The translations under genes were made by a program, and so were the position numbers. The notes beneath the pieces are model-generated. The model had not been told where the DNA came from. It searched no databases and was given only the letters and a program-made list of their open reading frames with translations. This document shows, piece by piece, positions 15,151 through 24,129 of a stretch of 64,000 nucleotides of DNA. Source of the DNA: Planctomycetota bacterium (lineage in GTDB: Bacteria; Planctomycetota; UBA1135; JADKAF01); assembly GCA_016719295.1 (NCBI GenBank), contig JADKAF010000001.1:2790001-2854000 (forward strand), given 5' to 3'. Position 1 is the stretch's first letter; each line of letters starts with the position of its first letter.

Positions 15151-17738
15151 AGCGCCGCGGACCGAGCGATCCCCGGGAGGCGCTGCGCGACGACCTGCTC
15201 GCCGGCGAGCGCGGTGCGGAGGAGCGCGTGCGCGCGCATCTCGAGCGCGCGGCGCAGGCCGGCGAGGAGCCCGCCGACGCGAGCGACGCGGAGCTCGCGG
15301 AGGAGCTGCGCTGGGTCGGCTCGCTCGAGCGCGAGCTGCGCGAAGCCGCCCCCGATCCCGATCTCGCGCGCCGCATCTGCGCCGCGCTGCCCGTCGGTCG
15401 ACCGCGCTACACGCCGCTCTGGAGGCGCGCGCTCCACTCGCCGCTCGCGCGTGGCGCGGCGATCGCCGCGAGCGCGCTCCTGCTCGGCGGGCTCGCTTGG
15501 GTGATCGCGCAGCGCCTGCGCGGCGAGCTCGGCGGAGGCGGCGAGCCCAGCCGGGTCGCGCGCGGGGACGTCCGCGAGAGCGCCCGCCGCTTCGGCCTCG
15601 TCGAATACCGCGACGCGCAGGGCTTCGACCCGCGCCGGCGCATGGCCCTCGGCGCCGAGCAGAACTGGATCGAGACGGGCGCGCACGAGCACGCGTTCTC
15701 GACGCTGGATCCGTGGCTCGCCGACGCGGCTCGGACTGCGCCCGAGCTCTATCGGACCGAGGCCTTCGACGGCGCGCAGACCTCGCTGGAGGTCGACACG
15801 GATTCCAAGGTCGTGACCCAGGTGTACGACGCGCGCGGCAGCGCCGCGGACTGGATGCCCGGCGCGTACGAGCTCGCGCGCGCCTACTTCGGCGCCACGC
15901 CGGTCGAAGGACCGATCCTCGAGATCCAGGTCGTGCGCGGCTCCGCGCGCGTGCAGCACAACGGCGTCGAGCTCGAGCTGCACGACGCGCAGATGGTGCT
16001 GCTCGCGCGCCAGGGTCCGCCGCTGCGCGTCGATGCGCCGGTGAGCGCGCTCGGCGAGCCGCCGTCGGAAGAGCTCGCGAGCGCGGAGCTCTCCGCGTCG
16101 GATCCTACGGCGTCGAGCGAGCTCGGCCGCGTCGAGGGCTTCGTGCGCGATGGCGAGGGCCGCACGCTCGAGCGCTTCGACCTCACCCTCTGGCACTTGA
16201 TCGAGGACGGCGAGCGCGACGCGCGCTTCGTGCGCGAGTCGCTGTTCTTCTTCACCGCGCCCGATGGTCGCTTCGACCTCGAGCGGCTGACACCCGGCCG
16301 CTATCGCCTCGGCGTCGCGAGCCCCGAGCACGTGACGCGCGTCAGCGACGAGTTCGAGGTGCCGCGCGGCGGCGTCAGCGAGACGCTCGAGATCGCGCTC
16401 GAGCCGGGCGCCTCGCTGCGCGGGCGCGTCGTCGCCGCCTCCGATGGCCGGCCGCTCGTCGGCGCGCGCGTGCGCTTGGCGCACCCCGGTCGCCCGTGGT
16501 GGTGGACGGCATCCGACACCTACGGAGAGCTGCGCACCGAGCGCGACGGCAGCTTCGCCTGCCAGAACCGCGAGAGCGGCTACGAGTCGCTGTGGGTGCA
16601 GGCCGAGGGCTTCGCGAGCCGCTGGATCCCGTCGGTGCCGCTGGCCGCCGGCGGCGCCGGGGCGCCGCTCGAGATCCGCCTCGAGGAAGAGAGCGTGCTG
16701 CACGGCTACGTCAGCGATGCGCTCGGCGAGCCGCTCTCCAAGGTCGAGCTCCGCATCCACGGCTTCGCGAGCTGCTTCCGCGGCGAAGCGCGCACCGACG
16801 CGCGCGGCTACTACCGCCTGGGCGGCCTCGGTCGCGGCACCTACCAGATCGCCGTGCTCGACGAGCGCGGCTCGCCGCGGACGGCCCGCCTCGCCGAGCT
16901 CGGCGCGGCGCACGTGCGCCGCGAGGACTTCGGCGGCGAGAACGCGCGCGTGCTCGCCGGCGTGCTGCGCGACGAGCGCGGCCGCTCGCTCGCGAAGCAC
17001 GCGCTGCGCTTCTACGAGATCGCGGCCGACGGCGCGCTGCGCTTCGCACCGAGCGCGCAAGCGACCTGCGGCGAGGAAGGCGCGTTCCGCGTCGAGCTCG
17101 CGCCGTCCTCGCGCTATCGCGTGCGCGTGGCCTCGCCCGACGAAGCGTGGTCCGCGGATCTCTGCGAGCTCGCGCTCGACGCGTCGCGCGCGGTGCCTTC
17201 CGTGGCCTGGACGCTCCGCGGCACGACGGTCGACGGCACGCTCTGCCCGCTCGACGCGCCGACGGGCACGTTGGGCGCGCTGCGCGGCGGGCGCTTGGTG
17301 CTGCGCTCGCAGGAGGACGAGAGCCGCGAATGGCGCACGGCGCTGCGCGACGGCGCGTTCAGCTTCCACGCCGTTCCGCCCGGGCGCTATCTCCTGCGCG
17401 CTCGGCTCCGCGGCTGGCATCTGCCGGAGCGCGAGGTGCTGGTCGAGGCCGAAGGAGCGACGCTCACGCTGAGCGCGACGCCCGCCGCGCGCGTCGAGCT
17501 CCAAGCGCACGACGCCGCGGGACGCCCGGTCCTCGCCCTCGCCGTCTGGCAGCGCAGCGCGAAGGGCGAGCGCCGCCTGCGCACGCGGGCCACGCCGCTC
17601 GGCGTGCTCTTGGAGGACCTGCCCGCGGAATCCGTCGAGCTCGTGCTGCGCGCGGAAGGCTACGCCGAGCGCTCGCTGACGCTCGATCTCGCGCAGGACG
17701 CCGCCCCGCGCGTCGAGCTGGAGCTCGCGCCGCGTTGA
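15147..17738 (+). CDS. Membrane anti-sigma-like protein with FecR-like and repeated carboxypeptidase-regulatory domains
   Basis: An 863-aa protein starting at GTG 15147 inside the sigma gene stop. The N-terminal ~95 residues are acidic/helical and cytoplasmic, without an obvious HxxxCxxC zinc motif. One membrane helix follows (IAASALLLGGLAWVIA, ~residues 107-122). Next comes a FecR-like stretch (ILEIQVVRGSARVQHNGVEL). The rest is a chain of Ig-like carboxypeptidase-regulatory repeats: GRVEGFVRDGEGRTL...GRYRLGV, LRGRVVAASDGRPLVGARV, LHGYVSDALGEPLSKVELRI. The topology suggests an anti-sigma factor that senses something outside the membrane through its repeats. The anti-sigma role is inferred from context. 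Confidence 0.8.
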   Translation: MKRRGPSDPREALRDDLLAGERGAEERVRAHLERAAQAGEEPADASDAELAEELRWVGSLERELREAAPDPDLARRICAALPVGRPRYTPLWRRALHSPLARGAAIAASALLLGGLAWVIAQRLRGELGGGGEPSRVARGDVRESARRFGLVEYRDAQGFDPRRRMALGAEQNWIETGAHEHAFSTLDPWLADAARTAPELYRTEAFDGAQTSLEVDTDSKVVTQVYDARGSAADWMPGAYELARAYFGATPVEGPILEIQVVRGSARVQHNGVELELHDAQMVLLARQGPPLRVDAPVSALGEPPSEELASAELSASDPTASSELGRVEGFVRDGEGRTLERFDLTLWHLIEDGERDARFVRESLFFFTAPDGRFDLERLTPGRYRLGVASPEHVTRVSDEFEVPRGGVSETLEIALEPGASLRGRVVAASDGRPLVGARVRLAHPGRPWWWTASDTYGELRTERDGSFACQNRESGYESLWVQAEGFASRWIPSVPLAAGGAGAPLEIRLEEESVLHGYVSDALGEPLSKVELRIHGFASCFRGEARTDARGYYRLGGLGRGTYQIAVLDERGSPRTARLAELGAAHVRREDFGGENARVLAGVLRDERGRSLAKHALRFYEIAADGALRFAPSAQATCGEEGAFRVELAPSSRYRVRVASPDEAWSADLCELALDASRAVPSVAWTLRGTTVDGTLCPLDAPTGTLGALRGGRLVLRSQEDESREWRTALRDGAFSFHAVPPGRYLLRARLRGWHLPEREVLVEAEGATLTLSATPAARVELQAHDAAGRPVLALAVWQRSAKGERRLRTRATPLGVLLEDLPAESVELVLRAEGYAERSLTLDLAQDAAPRVELELAPR

Positions 17739-17749
17739 GCGCGCTCGCC

Positions 17750-18724
17750 GTGCGCGGCACCGGCCTCGCGCTCGGCCTCGCTCTGCTCGCGAGCTGCCGC
17801 GAGCGCGAACGAGAGCCGGGAGCTCCGCGTGCCGCAGCAGAGACCCGCGTCAGCGCGATCCCCGCGGACGGCGTGGCGCTGCTGATCCTCGGCTCCGCAC
17901 AGGACGCCGGCGCCCCCCAGCTCGCGTGTCGAAGCGCGTGCTGCGAGCGCTTGCGCGCGCGCGGCGAGCGCGTGCCCGTCGCGAGCGCGGCCCTCGTCGA
18001 TGCGCGCGCGCAGCGCACCTACCTCCTCGACGCGACGCCGGATCTCCGCACGCAGCTCGACCATCCCGCCTTGCTCCCGCACCTGCACGCGGGCGCGCGC
18101 CCCGTCGACGGCATCCTGCTCACGCACGCGCACGCCGGGCACTATCTCGGGCTCGCGTTCCTCGGGCGCGAGTCGCTGGCCGCGGACGAGATCAGGCTCT
18201 TCGCGACCGAGCGGATGCAGCGCTTCCTCGCGCAATCGGGCCCGTGGGAGCTCCTGCTGCGAGCGCGGCACGCGCGCGCGGAGCGCCTGCCGCTCGACGC
18301 GGCGCTCGAGCTCGGCGAGCGGCTGCGCGTCGAGGCCTTCGCCGTGCCGCACCGCGACGAGTACAGCGACACGGTGGGCTTCCTTATCCACGGCCCGCGG
18401 CGCCGCGCGATCTACCTGCCCGACGTCGATGCGATCGACGAGGCGCTCTGGCAGCGGCTGCTCGCGTGCGAGGTGCTGCTGCTCGACGGGACCTTCTGGC
18501 AGGACGGCGAGCTCCTGCACCGCGACATGAGCCAGGTCCCCCACCCGCGCATGGCCGCTACGCTCGCGCGCTGGGCAGCGCTGCCGGAGGCGTCGCGACC
18601 GGAGCTCTGGTTCGTGCACCTCAATCACACGAATCCCGCGCTCGATCCGGAGAGCGCGGAGGCGCGGCGCGTGGAAGCGGCGGGTGCGCGCATCGCGCGA
18701 GCCGGGGATCTGATCGAGCTCTGA
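17750..18724 (+). CDS. PqqB-like metallo-beta-lactamase-fold lipoprotein
   Basis: A 324-aa protein. From GTG 17750 it has a short lipoprotein signal (LALGLALLASC), which decides the start; the cysteine is followed by charged residues. The mature part begins with ILGSAQDAGAPQLACRSACC, the signature of the PqqB-like branch of the MBL fold. A metal motif THAHAGH follows near residue 125 with the usual Asp replaced by Gly, then VPHRDEYSDTVGF and LPDVDAIDE for further ligands. True PqqB acts in PQQ biosynthesis, but no other pqq genes are here. It is probably a hydrolase or oxygenase of unknown substrate. Third gene of the sigma operon, 11 bp after the previous stop. Confidence 0.82.
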   Translation: MRGTGLALGLALLASCREREREPGAPRAAAETRVSAIPADGVALLILGSAQDAGAPQLACRSACCERLRARGERVPVASAALVDARAQRTYLLDATPDLRTQLDHPALLPHLHAGARPVDGILLTHAHAGHYLGLAFLGRESLAADEIRLFATERMQRFLAQSGPWELLLRARHARAERLPLDAALELGERLRVEAFAVPHRDEYSDTVGFLIHGPRRRAIYLPDVDAIDEALWQRLLACEVLLLDGTFWQDGELLHRDMSQVPHPRMAATLARWAALPEASRPELWFVHLNHTNPALDPESAEARRVEAAGARIARAGDLIEL

Positions 18725-18734
18725 GCGAACGAGA

Positions 18735-18770
18735 GCGCGCGACCGCGGAGCGCTCTCCACGGTCGCGCGC
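18735..18770. terminator. Nested bidirectional hairpin between convergent genes
   Basis: Bases 18735-18745 pair perfectly with 18760-18770 (11 bp, all G/C but one), and inside them GGAG (18747-18750) pairs with CTCC (18755-18758). It lies between the stop of the PqqB-like gene and the stop of the convergent secreted protein gene, so it can serve both directions. No T-run follows on either strand. Confidence 0.7.
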
Positions 18771-18799
18771 ATCGCGCGAGCTCGAGCTCGAGCTCGGCC

Positions 18800-19816
18800 T
18801 CAGCGATTGATGATCGCGTCGCAGCCGTTGGTGAAGAACGGGACGCCGTTCTGCACCGCGACGCCTTGGAAGGTCACGCGACCGCCGACCAGGATCGAGA
18901 GGTTCGGGATCCCCGCCGAGAAGCTGGCGAGGTCTCCGGCACCCGTCGTGCCGCTGAAGAGGATCGTGAGCGGCAGCACGACCAGCGAGCCTTGGATGGG
19001 CGGGAGCGGCGCCGCCGGGATGAACGCGCTCTCGGCGAAGACGAGGTAGGGCGAGCCGCTGGCGGAGTGCAGGTTCACCGTGGCGCTGCCGCCGATGCGG
19101 AACACGCCAGAGGTATTGTTCGACGTGAAGACGTCGCTCTGGAGATCGACGGTCGGCACGTCCTGCACGAGCAGGCGGACCTTGAGGAAGCTCGAGTAGC
19201 TGAAGTTCGCCGTCGTCGCGTTGAACGCGCCCGCGCCGGCGGTGCCGTAGCCGATCGGCAGATCGGTGCGCGCCGGGCTGCCGGTCGTCTCCATCGTGAC
19301 GACGCCGGGGAGGCTCGAGAGCAGGCTGCGATCGATGCGCTTCCTCAGATCGATCACGAGCGCACCGGTGCCGTTGTGCAGGAACGGCGTCTGGAAGAGC
19401 ACCGGCGCCCATTGGCGCGAGGTGAAGCTGAGGCCTGCGCCTTGGAGCGCGAGCACCGGCGTCGGCGCGGGCAGGTTCGTATCGAACGCGGAGCTCAACG
19501 CGGTGGCCGTCGTGTTCGAGAGCGTGATCTCGTAGTTCGCGTAGACCAGCGTGCCGGTCCAGACCTGCGAGTTCACCTCGAGGCCGACGATCGCGGCGGA
19601 GGTCGTCGGCAGGTGCGTCGCCGGGATCAGGATCTGGTAGCGCGACTCGTCGAAGTTCGTGCTCGAGCCGAGCATGCCGAACGGGAGGATGTTGCCGGAG
19701 CTCTCGGTGGTCGTCGCCTGCGGATAGGCGAGCGGATAGACGTTCTGGGCGTGCGCGGAAGCGCCCAGCAGAGCCAGCGCGAAGGCCGGGAGGAACGCGC
19801 GGGAGGCGTGGTTCAC
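18800..19816 (-). CDS. Secreted protein of unknown function
   Basis: A 338-aa protein with a Sec signal peptide ending SAHAQNV (cleavage about residue 24). The mature chain is rich in Ser, Thr, Gly and hydrophobic beta-strand patterns (LVYANYEITLSNTTATALSS) and contains a single Cys near the end (NGCDAIINR). The overall look, with repeated strand-turn units and no catalytic motif, fits an extracellular beta-sandwich. I do not recognise the family. It is divergent from nothing close: the region up to the mutarotase stop (130 bp) looks empty. Confidence 0.7.
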   Translation of the reverse strand: MNHASRAFLPAFALALLGASAHAQNVYPLAYPQATTTESSGNILPFGMLGSSTNFDESRYQILIPATHLPTTSAAIVGLEVNSQVWTGTLVYANYEITLSNTTATALSSAFDTNLPAPTPVLALQGAGLSFTSRQWAPVLFQTPFLHNGTGALVIDLRKRIDRSLLSSLPGVVTMETTGSPARTDLPIGYGTAGAGAFNATTANFSYSSFLKVRLLVQDVPTVDLQSDVFTSNNTSGVFRIGGSATVNLHSASGSPYLVFAESAFIPAAPLPPIQGSLVVLPLTILFSGTTGAGDLASFSAGIPNLSILVGGRVTFQGVAVQNGVPFFTNGCDAIINR

Positions 19817-19946
19817 GGGAGGGACCTCGAGGACGGGAGGAAACTCCGGTGCGGGCCGCCGGAGGCCCCCGCAGGAATGCGCATTCCTCGCAGGGGCTCA
19901 CCCACCCTAGCCGATCCCGCGCCGCGCGCCATCCTCCCTCGGGCCG

Positions 19947-21125
19947 TCAGCGATCCACGCGGAAGCGATGCACGATGGTGTGCGTGTAGGTCTCGCCCGG
20001 GCGCAGCGTGATCGAGGGGAAGCTGGGCGTGTTCGGGCTGTTCGGGAAGTGCTGCGTCTCCAGGCAGCACGCGCTGCGATGCGCATAGATCCGGCCGCCC
20101 TTCCCCGCCTGGCCCTTCAGGAAGTTGCCGCTGTAGAACTGGAGCCCGGGCTCCGTGGTCCAGATCTCCATCACGCGCCCGCTCTCAGGCTCGGTGAGCC
20201 GGCAGGCCGCGACGAGGCCCGGGGCTTCGCGGTCGATCACGTAGTTCAGGTCGTAGCCGCCCTCGGGCGAGCCCTCGAGCGCCGGCAGGCGCGCGCCGAT
20301 CGCGGTCGCCGTGCGGAAGTCGAAGGGCGTCTCCGCGACGCTCGCGAACTCACCGGTCGGGATCAAGGTCGCGTCGCCCTTGGTGTAGCGCGAGGCCGCG
20401 ACTTGCAGGACGTGGTCCAAGACCGTCGGCGCGCCGGCACCCGCCAGATTGAAGTAGGAGTGGTGCGTCAAGTTCACCGGCGTCGCGGCATCGCAGGTCG
20501 CGCGGTAGTCGATGCGCAGCTCGTTCTCCTGCGTGAGCGCATAGGTGACCCAAGCCTCGACCTGACCGGGATAGCCCTCCTCGCCCGCCGGGCTCACGCG
20601 GTGGAACTCGATGCCGACGCCGTCGGGAGTGCGGAGCTCGCGCGCCGTCCAGAGCTTGGTGTGGAACCCGCCCGGACCGCCGTGGAGATGATGCGGCGGG
20701 TTGTTCGCGGCGAGCGCATGGCTCTTGCCGTCGAGCTCGAAGCGCGCCTCGGCGATCCGATTGGCGACGCGTCCCACGGTGCAGCCGAAGAACTGGTTGC
20801 GATCCGACTCGTAGCCGGCGACGTCGTCGAAGCCGAGCACGACGTCGGCGAGCTTGCCCGTGCGATCCGGCACCCAGAGCTCGGTCAGCGTGGCGCCGTA
20901 GGTGATGAGGCGCGCCTTCATCCCCGCGCTGTTCGAGAGCGTATAGCGCTCCACCTTCTCGCCGCCCGCCGTCTTGCCGAACTCCTCGACCACCAAGTCC
21001 TGCGGCGCGCCCTGCGGCGTTCCGGAGCCGCCCGGCCCGGTGTTGTTCTCGGTGACCGTGCAGGCGGCGGAGCCGAGCACCAGGGCGCTGAGGGCGAGGA
21101 ACGGGACGCGGGCGACGCTGGGCAT
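19947..21125 (-). CDS. galM: Aldose 1-epimerase (galactose mutarotase), exported
   Basis: Interconverts the alpha and beta anomers of hexoses. Family motifs: TVGRVANRIAEARFEL, the active-site HHLHGG, VNLTHHSYFNLAG with the catalytic His, and LETQHFPNSPN with the catalytic Glu near the C-terminus. An N-terminal hydrophobic segment ending GSAAC looks like a lipoprotein signal, so the enzyme probably works in the periplasm, unlike the cytoplasmic E. coli enzyme. Length 392 aa includes ~45 extra N-terminal residues rich in Gly/Pro. ATG 21125 is chosen because it starts the signal peptide; the frame runs on upstream without a conserved sequence. Confidence 0.92.
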   Translation of the reverse strand: MPSVARVPFLALSALVLGSAACTVTENNTGPGGSGTPQGAPQDLVVEEFGKTAGGEKVERYTLSNSAGMKARLITYGATLTELWVPDRTGKLADVVLGFDDVAGYESDRNQFFGCTVGRVANRIAEARFELDGKSHALAANNPPHHLHGGPGGFHTKLWTARELRTPDGVGIEFHRVSPAGEEGYPGQVEAWVTYALTQENELRIDYRATCDAATPVNLTHHSYFNLAGAGAPTVLDHVLQVAASRYTKGDATLIPTGEFASVAETPFDFRTATAIGARLPALEGSPEGGYDLNYVIDREAPGLVAACRLTEPESGRVMEIWTTEPGLQFYSGNFLKGQAGKGGRIYAHRSACCLETQHFPNSPNTPSFPSITLRPGETYTHTIVHRFRVDR

Positions 21126-21251
21126 CGAAGAGCTCCGAAGGGGACGGGGAGCGGGAGATTCGGCGAGCCGCGCGGGCGCTGTCAAGCGACGCCGAAAGCG
21201 GGCGAGCCTGCTAGCATCGCCCCGGTCCGTTCGCCCCACCGAGGCTCCGCC

Positions 21252-21809
21252 ATGTCCGCTCCCCGCGTGATCGTCCCGCTCGCCCCCGGCTTCGAAGAGA
21301 TCGAGGCCGTCGCCGTGATCGATGTCCTCCGCCGCGCCGGCGTCGAGGTCGTGACGGCCGGCCTCGTCCCCGGCGCGATCACCGGCGCGCACGCAATCGC
21401 GCTGGTGCCCGACACCACGCTCGACGCCGCACGCACGCAGCGCTTCGACATGATCGTGCTGCCCGGCGGGCTCCCGGGCTCGACGCATCTCCGCGACGAC
21501 GCGCGCGTGCAGGCTCTGCTGCGCGACCTGGAGGAGCGCGGGGCCTATGTCGCCGCGATCTGCGCGGCGCCCACCGCCCTCTCCGCGGCGGGTGTCACGC
21601 GCGGAAAGCGCGCCACGAGCTACCCGGGCACCGGCGCGCAGGTCGAGTGCGCGACCTACCTGGAGGACCGCGTCGTCGTCGATGGCAAGCTCGTGACCAG
21701 CCGCAGCCCGGGGACCGCGCTGGAGTTCGCGCTCGCCCTGGTTCATCTGCTCGTCGGCGAGGCCAAGGCCGATCAGCTCCGTCGCGCGATGCTCGTGCTC
21801 ACGGCCTGA
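21252..21809 (+). CDS. DJ-1/PfpI-family protein
   Basis: A 185-aa single-domain member of the DJ-1/ThiJ/PfpI superfamily. The conserved acid is in PGFEEIEA (residue ~17), and the nucleophilic cysteine in AAICAAPTAL (residue ~104) sits on the usual strand-to-helix elbow. MIVLPGGLPGS and TSYPG are further family signatures. The sequence is closest in style to the DJ-1/YajL group, linked to deglycase, chaperone and redox-sensing activities; which applies is not decidable here. It is divergent from galM with 126 bp between starts. Confidence 0.92.
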   Translation: MSAPRVIVPLAPGFEEIEAVAVIDVLRRAGVEVVTAGLVPGAITGAHAIALVPDTTLDAARTQRFDMIVLPGGLPGSTHLRDDARVQALLRDLEERGAYVAAICAAPTALSAAGVTRGKRATSYPGTGAQVECATYLEDRVVVDGKLVTSRSPGTALEFALALVHLLVGEAKADQLRRAMLVLTA

Positions 21810-21864
21810 TCCGACGCGGCTTCTTACCCTCGAGCTCTCCCACTCCTCCTCAGAGGTCGCTCCG

Positions 21865-23046
21865 ATGCACCGCACGACATGCGCCGCGCTGTTCGCTTCC
21901 GCGCTATGCGCCACCGCGCACGCGCAGTTCCCCATCCCCGTCGATGACGGCGGAGTCGACTACCGATCGCGCGGCAATCTCGCCTGGGGCACCGCGGGCT
22001 GGCTCTTCACTCGCCATGCCTTCGACAAGCAAGGCAATGGCATCGGACCGGCCGGCATCAGCGCGCTGGACTTCACGCTCACCGACGAGGACTGCGCGAC
22101 GCCCGAGGCTTCCCAGTTCGCGCTGCTCGAGCAAGACCCCGCGCTGCCGTCGGGCTCGGTGGGCACGCTGCCGGACACCAATCGCGTGCTGGTCCAGACC
22201 GCGGTGTTCAACTCGCCCGGCGGCACGGGCGTTTGCACCTGGCTCTACACGCTGACGCCGCCCGCGCCCGTGACGGGGGTGCGCACCCTCGACCTCTTCA
22301 TCGGCGCGTTCCTCGACGGCGGCGTCGGCTGGAACAGCGACGGTCCCGCGGGCACCTCCTCGGCGATGAACGCAGGTACGACGCCCGAGCTGCCGAACCT
22401 CTCGCCCGATCCGGCGACGCGCCTCGAGATCGACCGCGAATACGGCTTCACCATGCAAGGCTCGACGGGCCCCGTGCTCGTGCCCGCGACCGAGGTCTGG
22501 GCCGGACCGCCTCAGATCTTCCAGAATCGCATGTGGGCGTTCCACTCGACGCGCGCCGGCGTCCGCGACACGACGGGCTTCTTCGCCGCGCGCGGCGCGA
22601 ACGGCAGCGCGAACCTGGGCTGGGCCGACTATCCCGACGCGACGAACCGCGGCGGCCACGCTCCGACGCGCGCCGACGACCTCGTCTGGGAAGGCCGCGT
22701 GCAGGGCTTCCGCAGCGCGACCTCGCTGGGCCGCATCCTGCTCTCGACGCGCGTCGCGCGCACCCTGCTCGGCGGCCCGATCGACTTGGGCTTCGGCGTG
22801 CTCGAGCTCGACCCCGTCGATGACCTCTTCAGCGTCAGCGCCTCGGGCCTGATCCCCGGCCTGTCGGTGACGCCGCCCCAAGCGCAACGCGTGCTCTACG
22901 TGCCGAACCCGACGCTGCAGCAGACCGGCATCGCGCCGCTGCTGCACGCGCTGCAGGTCGATCTCTACTGCCAGGAGCTGCGCATCGATCTCGCCACGGG
23001 TGCGGCGAGCCTCGGCAATCTCGACAGCCATAGCTTCCGGCGCTGA
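21865..23046 (+). CDS. Secreted protein of unknown function
   Basis: A 393-aa protein with a Sec signal peptide (CAALFASALCATAHAQF, cleavage after ~residue 21). The mature region is rich in Gly, Asp, Thr and Pro, with beta-strand patterning (VRTLDLFIGAFLDGGVGWN) and four cysteines. A C-terminal section around LFSVSASGLIPGLSVTPPQ resembles an Ig-like sandwich. No enzymatic motif is visible and I do not recognise the family. A strong GC hairpin follows the stop. Confidence 0.7.
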   Translation: MHRTTCAALFASALCATAHAQFPIPVDDGGVDYRSRGNLAWGTAGWLFTRHAFDKQGNGIGPAGISALDFTLTDEDCATPEASQFALLEQDPALPSGSVGTLPDTNRVLVQTAVFNSPGGTGVCTWLYTLTPPAPVTGVRTLDLFIGAFLDGGVGWNSDGPAGTSSAMNAGTTPELPNLSPDPATRLEIDREYGFTMQGSTGPVLVPATEVWAGPPQIFQNRMWAFHSTRAGVRDTTGFFAARGANGSANLGWADYPDATNRGGHAPTRADDLVWEGRVQGFRSATSLGRILLSTRVARTLLGGPIDLGFGVLELDPVDDLFSVSASGLIPGLSVTPPQAQRVLYVPNPTLQQTGIAPLLHALQVDLYCQELRIDLATGAASLGNLDSHSFRR

Positions 23047-23055
23047 GGGCGAGGA

Positions 23056-23085
23056 CGCCGCCGCGCGACGCGGCGCGCGGCGGCG
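23056..23085 (+). terminator. 12-bp GC hairpin after the secreted protein gene
   Basis: Bases 23056-23067 are perfectly complementary to 23074-23085 with a 6-nt loop; GAGGGCG / CGCCCTC just outside can extend the stem. It starts 10 bp after the stop codon, the position expected of a terminator. No T-run follows. Confidence 0.65.
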
Positions 23086-23250
23086 CGCCCTCACGACAGC
23101 GCTTTGGATCGGCGTCTGCACACGGCAGCCGAAGTCGAAACGCTGCATCTGGACCTGAGGGATCCGGCCATGGGCGAGTCGGCGCAGGCGCCAGGAAGCT
23201 CCATCGGCTAGAAGAAGGCGCCGTTCCCCCGCCTTTGGAGATCCCCCCGC

Positions 23251-24129
23251 ATGTGCCGCTGGCTCGCCTACTCCGGCGCCCCCATCCATCTCGACGAGCT
23301 GCTCTTCAAGCCCGAGCACAACCTGATCGACCAGAGCCTCTCGGCGCGCTCGATGCGCACGCCGACGAATGGCGACGGCTACGGGGTCGGCTGGTACGGG
23401 AAGCTCGAGAAGCCCGGGCTCTTCCGCAGCATCCGCCCGGCGTGGAACGACGCGAACCTGCGCGAGGTGGCCGAGCAGATCGTCTCGCCGCTCTTCCTCG
23501 CGCACATCCGCGCGACCTCGCTCGCCGCCGTGCAGGAGACGAACTGCCATCCGTTCCGCTACGGCCGCTGGCTCTTCGTGCACAACGGACAGATCGCGGA
23601 GGTGCAGAAGTTCCGCCGCGAGCTCTTGCTCGCCGTCGCCCCCGAGTACTTCGAGAACATCTTGGGATCCACGGACTCCGAGCTGATGTTCCATCTGGCA
23701 CTCAGCTTCGGTCTCCTGCAGGACCCGCAGGGCGCGCTGGAGCGCATGGCCGGCTTCGTCGAGGCCACCGCGAAGAAAGCCGGGGTCGAGCCGGCGCTGT
23801 GGATGACGCTCGGCATCTCCGACGGCGAGTCGCTCTACGCGGTGTGCTACGGCAGCGACGGCAAAGCGCCGACGCTCTACCACTCGCCCAGCATGCAGGA
23901 GGTTCGCCATCTGAACCCGGGCCTCGCCTGCCGCTTCGGCACGCGCGCGCGCTGCATCGTCTCCGAGCCCATGGGCCAGTACGCGGAGGTCTTCCAATTG
24001 GTGCCGCCGGGCTCCTTCCTGCACTTGAAGGGCGGCGAGCTCGCGATCACCTCGTTCCGCCCGCAGGCACCGCGGCGAGCGCGCGCAACGAAGACGAAGG
24101 TCGCGGCGAAGAGGCGTGCCTCGTCGTGA
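23251..24129 (+). CDS. Class II glutamine amidotransferase (EgtC/YafJ type)
   Basis: A 292-aa N-terminal-nucleophile protein. MCRWLAYSG leaves Cys2 as the catalytic residue after Met removal. GDGYGVGWYG, LAHIRATS, ETNCHPFRYGRWLFVHNGQI and DSELMFHLAL follow, all in the order of the YafJ/EgtC-like class II GATase group. These hydrolyse glutamine or a gamma-glutamyl amide; the EgtC branch removes glutamate in ergothioneine biosynthesis. No egtB or egtD is visible nearby, so that pathway is not supported. A basic C-terminal tail of ~20 residues is unusual. The stop overlaps the GTG start of the AlkB-like gene by four bases. Confidence 0.88.
   Translation: MCRWLAYSGAPIHLDELLFKPEHNLIDQSLSARSMRTPTNGDGYGVGWYGKLEKPGLFRSIRPAWNDANLREVAEQIVSPLFLAHIRATSLAAVQETNCHPFRYGRWLFVHNGQIAEVQKFRRELLLAVAPEYFENILGSTDSELMFHLALSFGLLQDPQGALERMAGFVEATAKKAGVEPALWMTLGISDGESLYAVCYGSDGKAPTLYHSPSMQEVRHLNPGLACRFGTRARCIVSEPMGQYAEVFQLVPPGSFLHLKGGELAITSFRPQAPRRARATKTKVAAKRRASS

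Noticed and set aside
15140..17749. The long +1 frame that runs through the anti-sigma-like gene into the PqqB-like gene
   Set aside because: Only the part after GTG 17750 is meaningful; before it the sequence is Arg-rich filler while the other frame has membrane helix and repeats.
18778..18797. A GAGCTC simple repeat near the secreted gene stop
   Set aside because: Alternating GAGCTC is frequent by chance at this GC content and codon bias; no function suggested.
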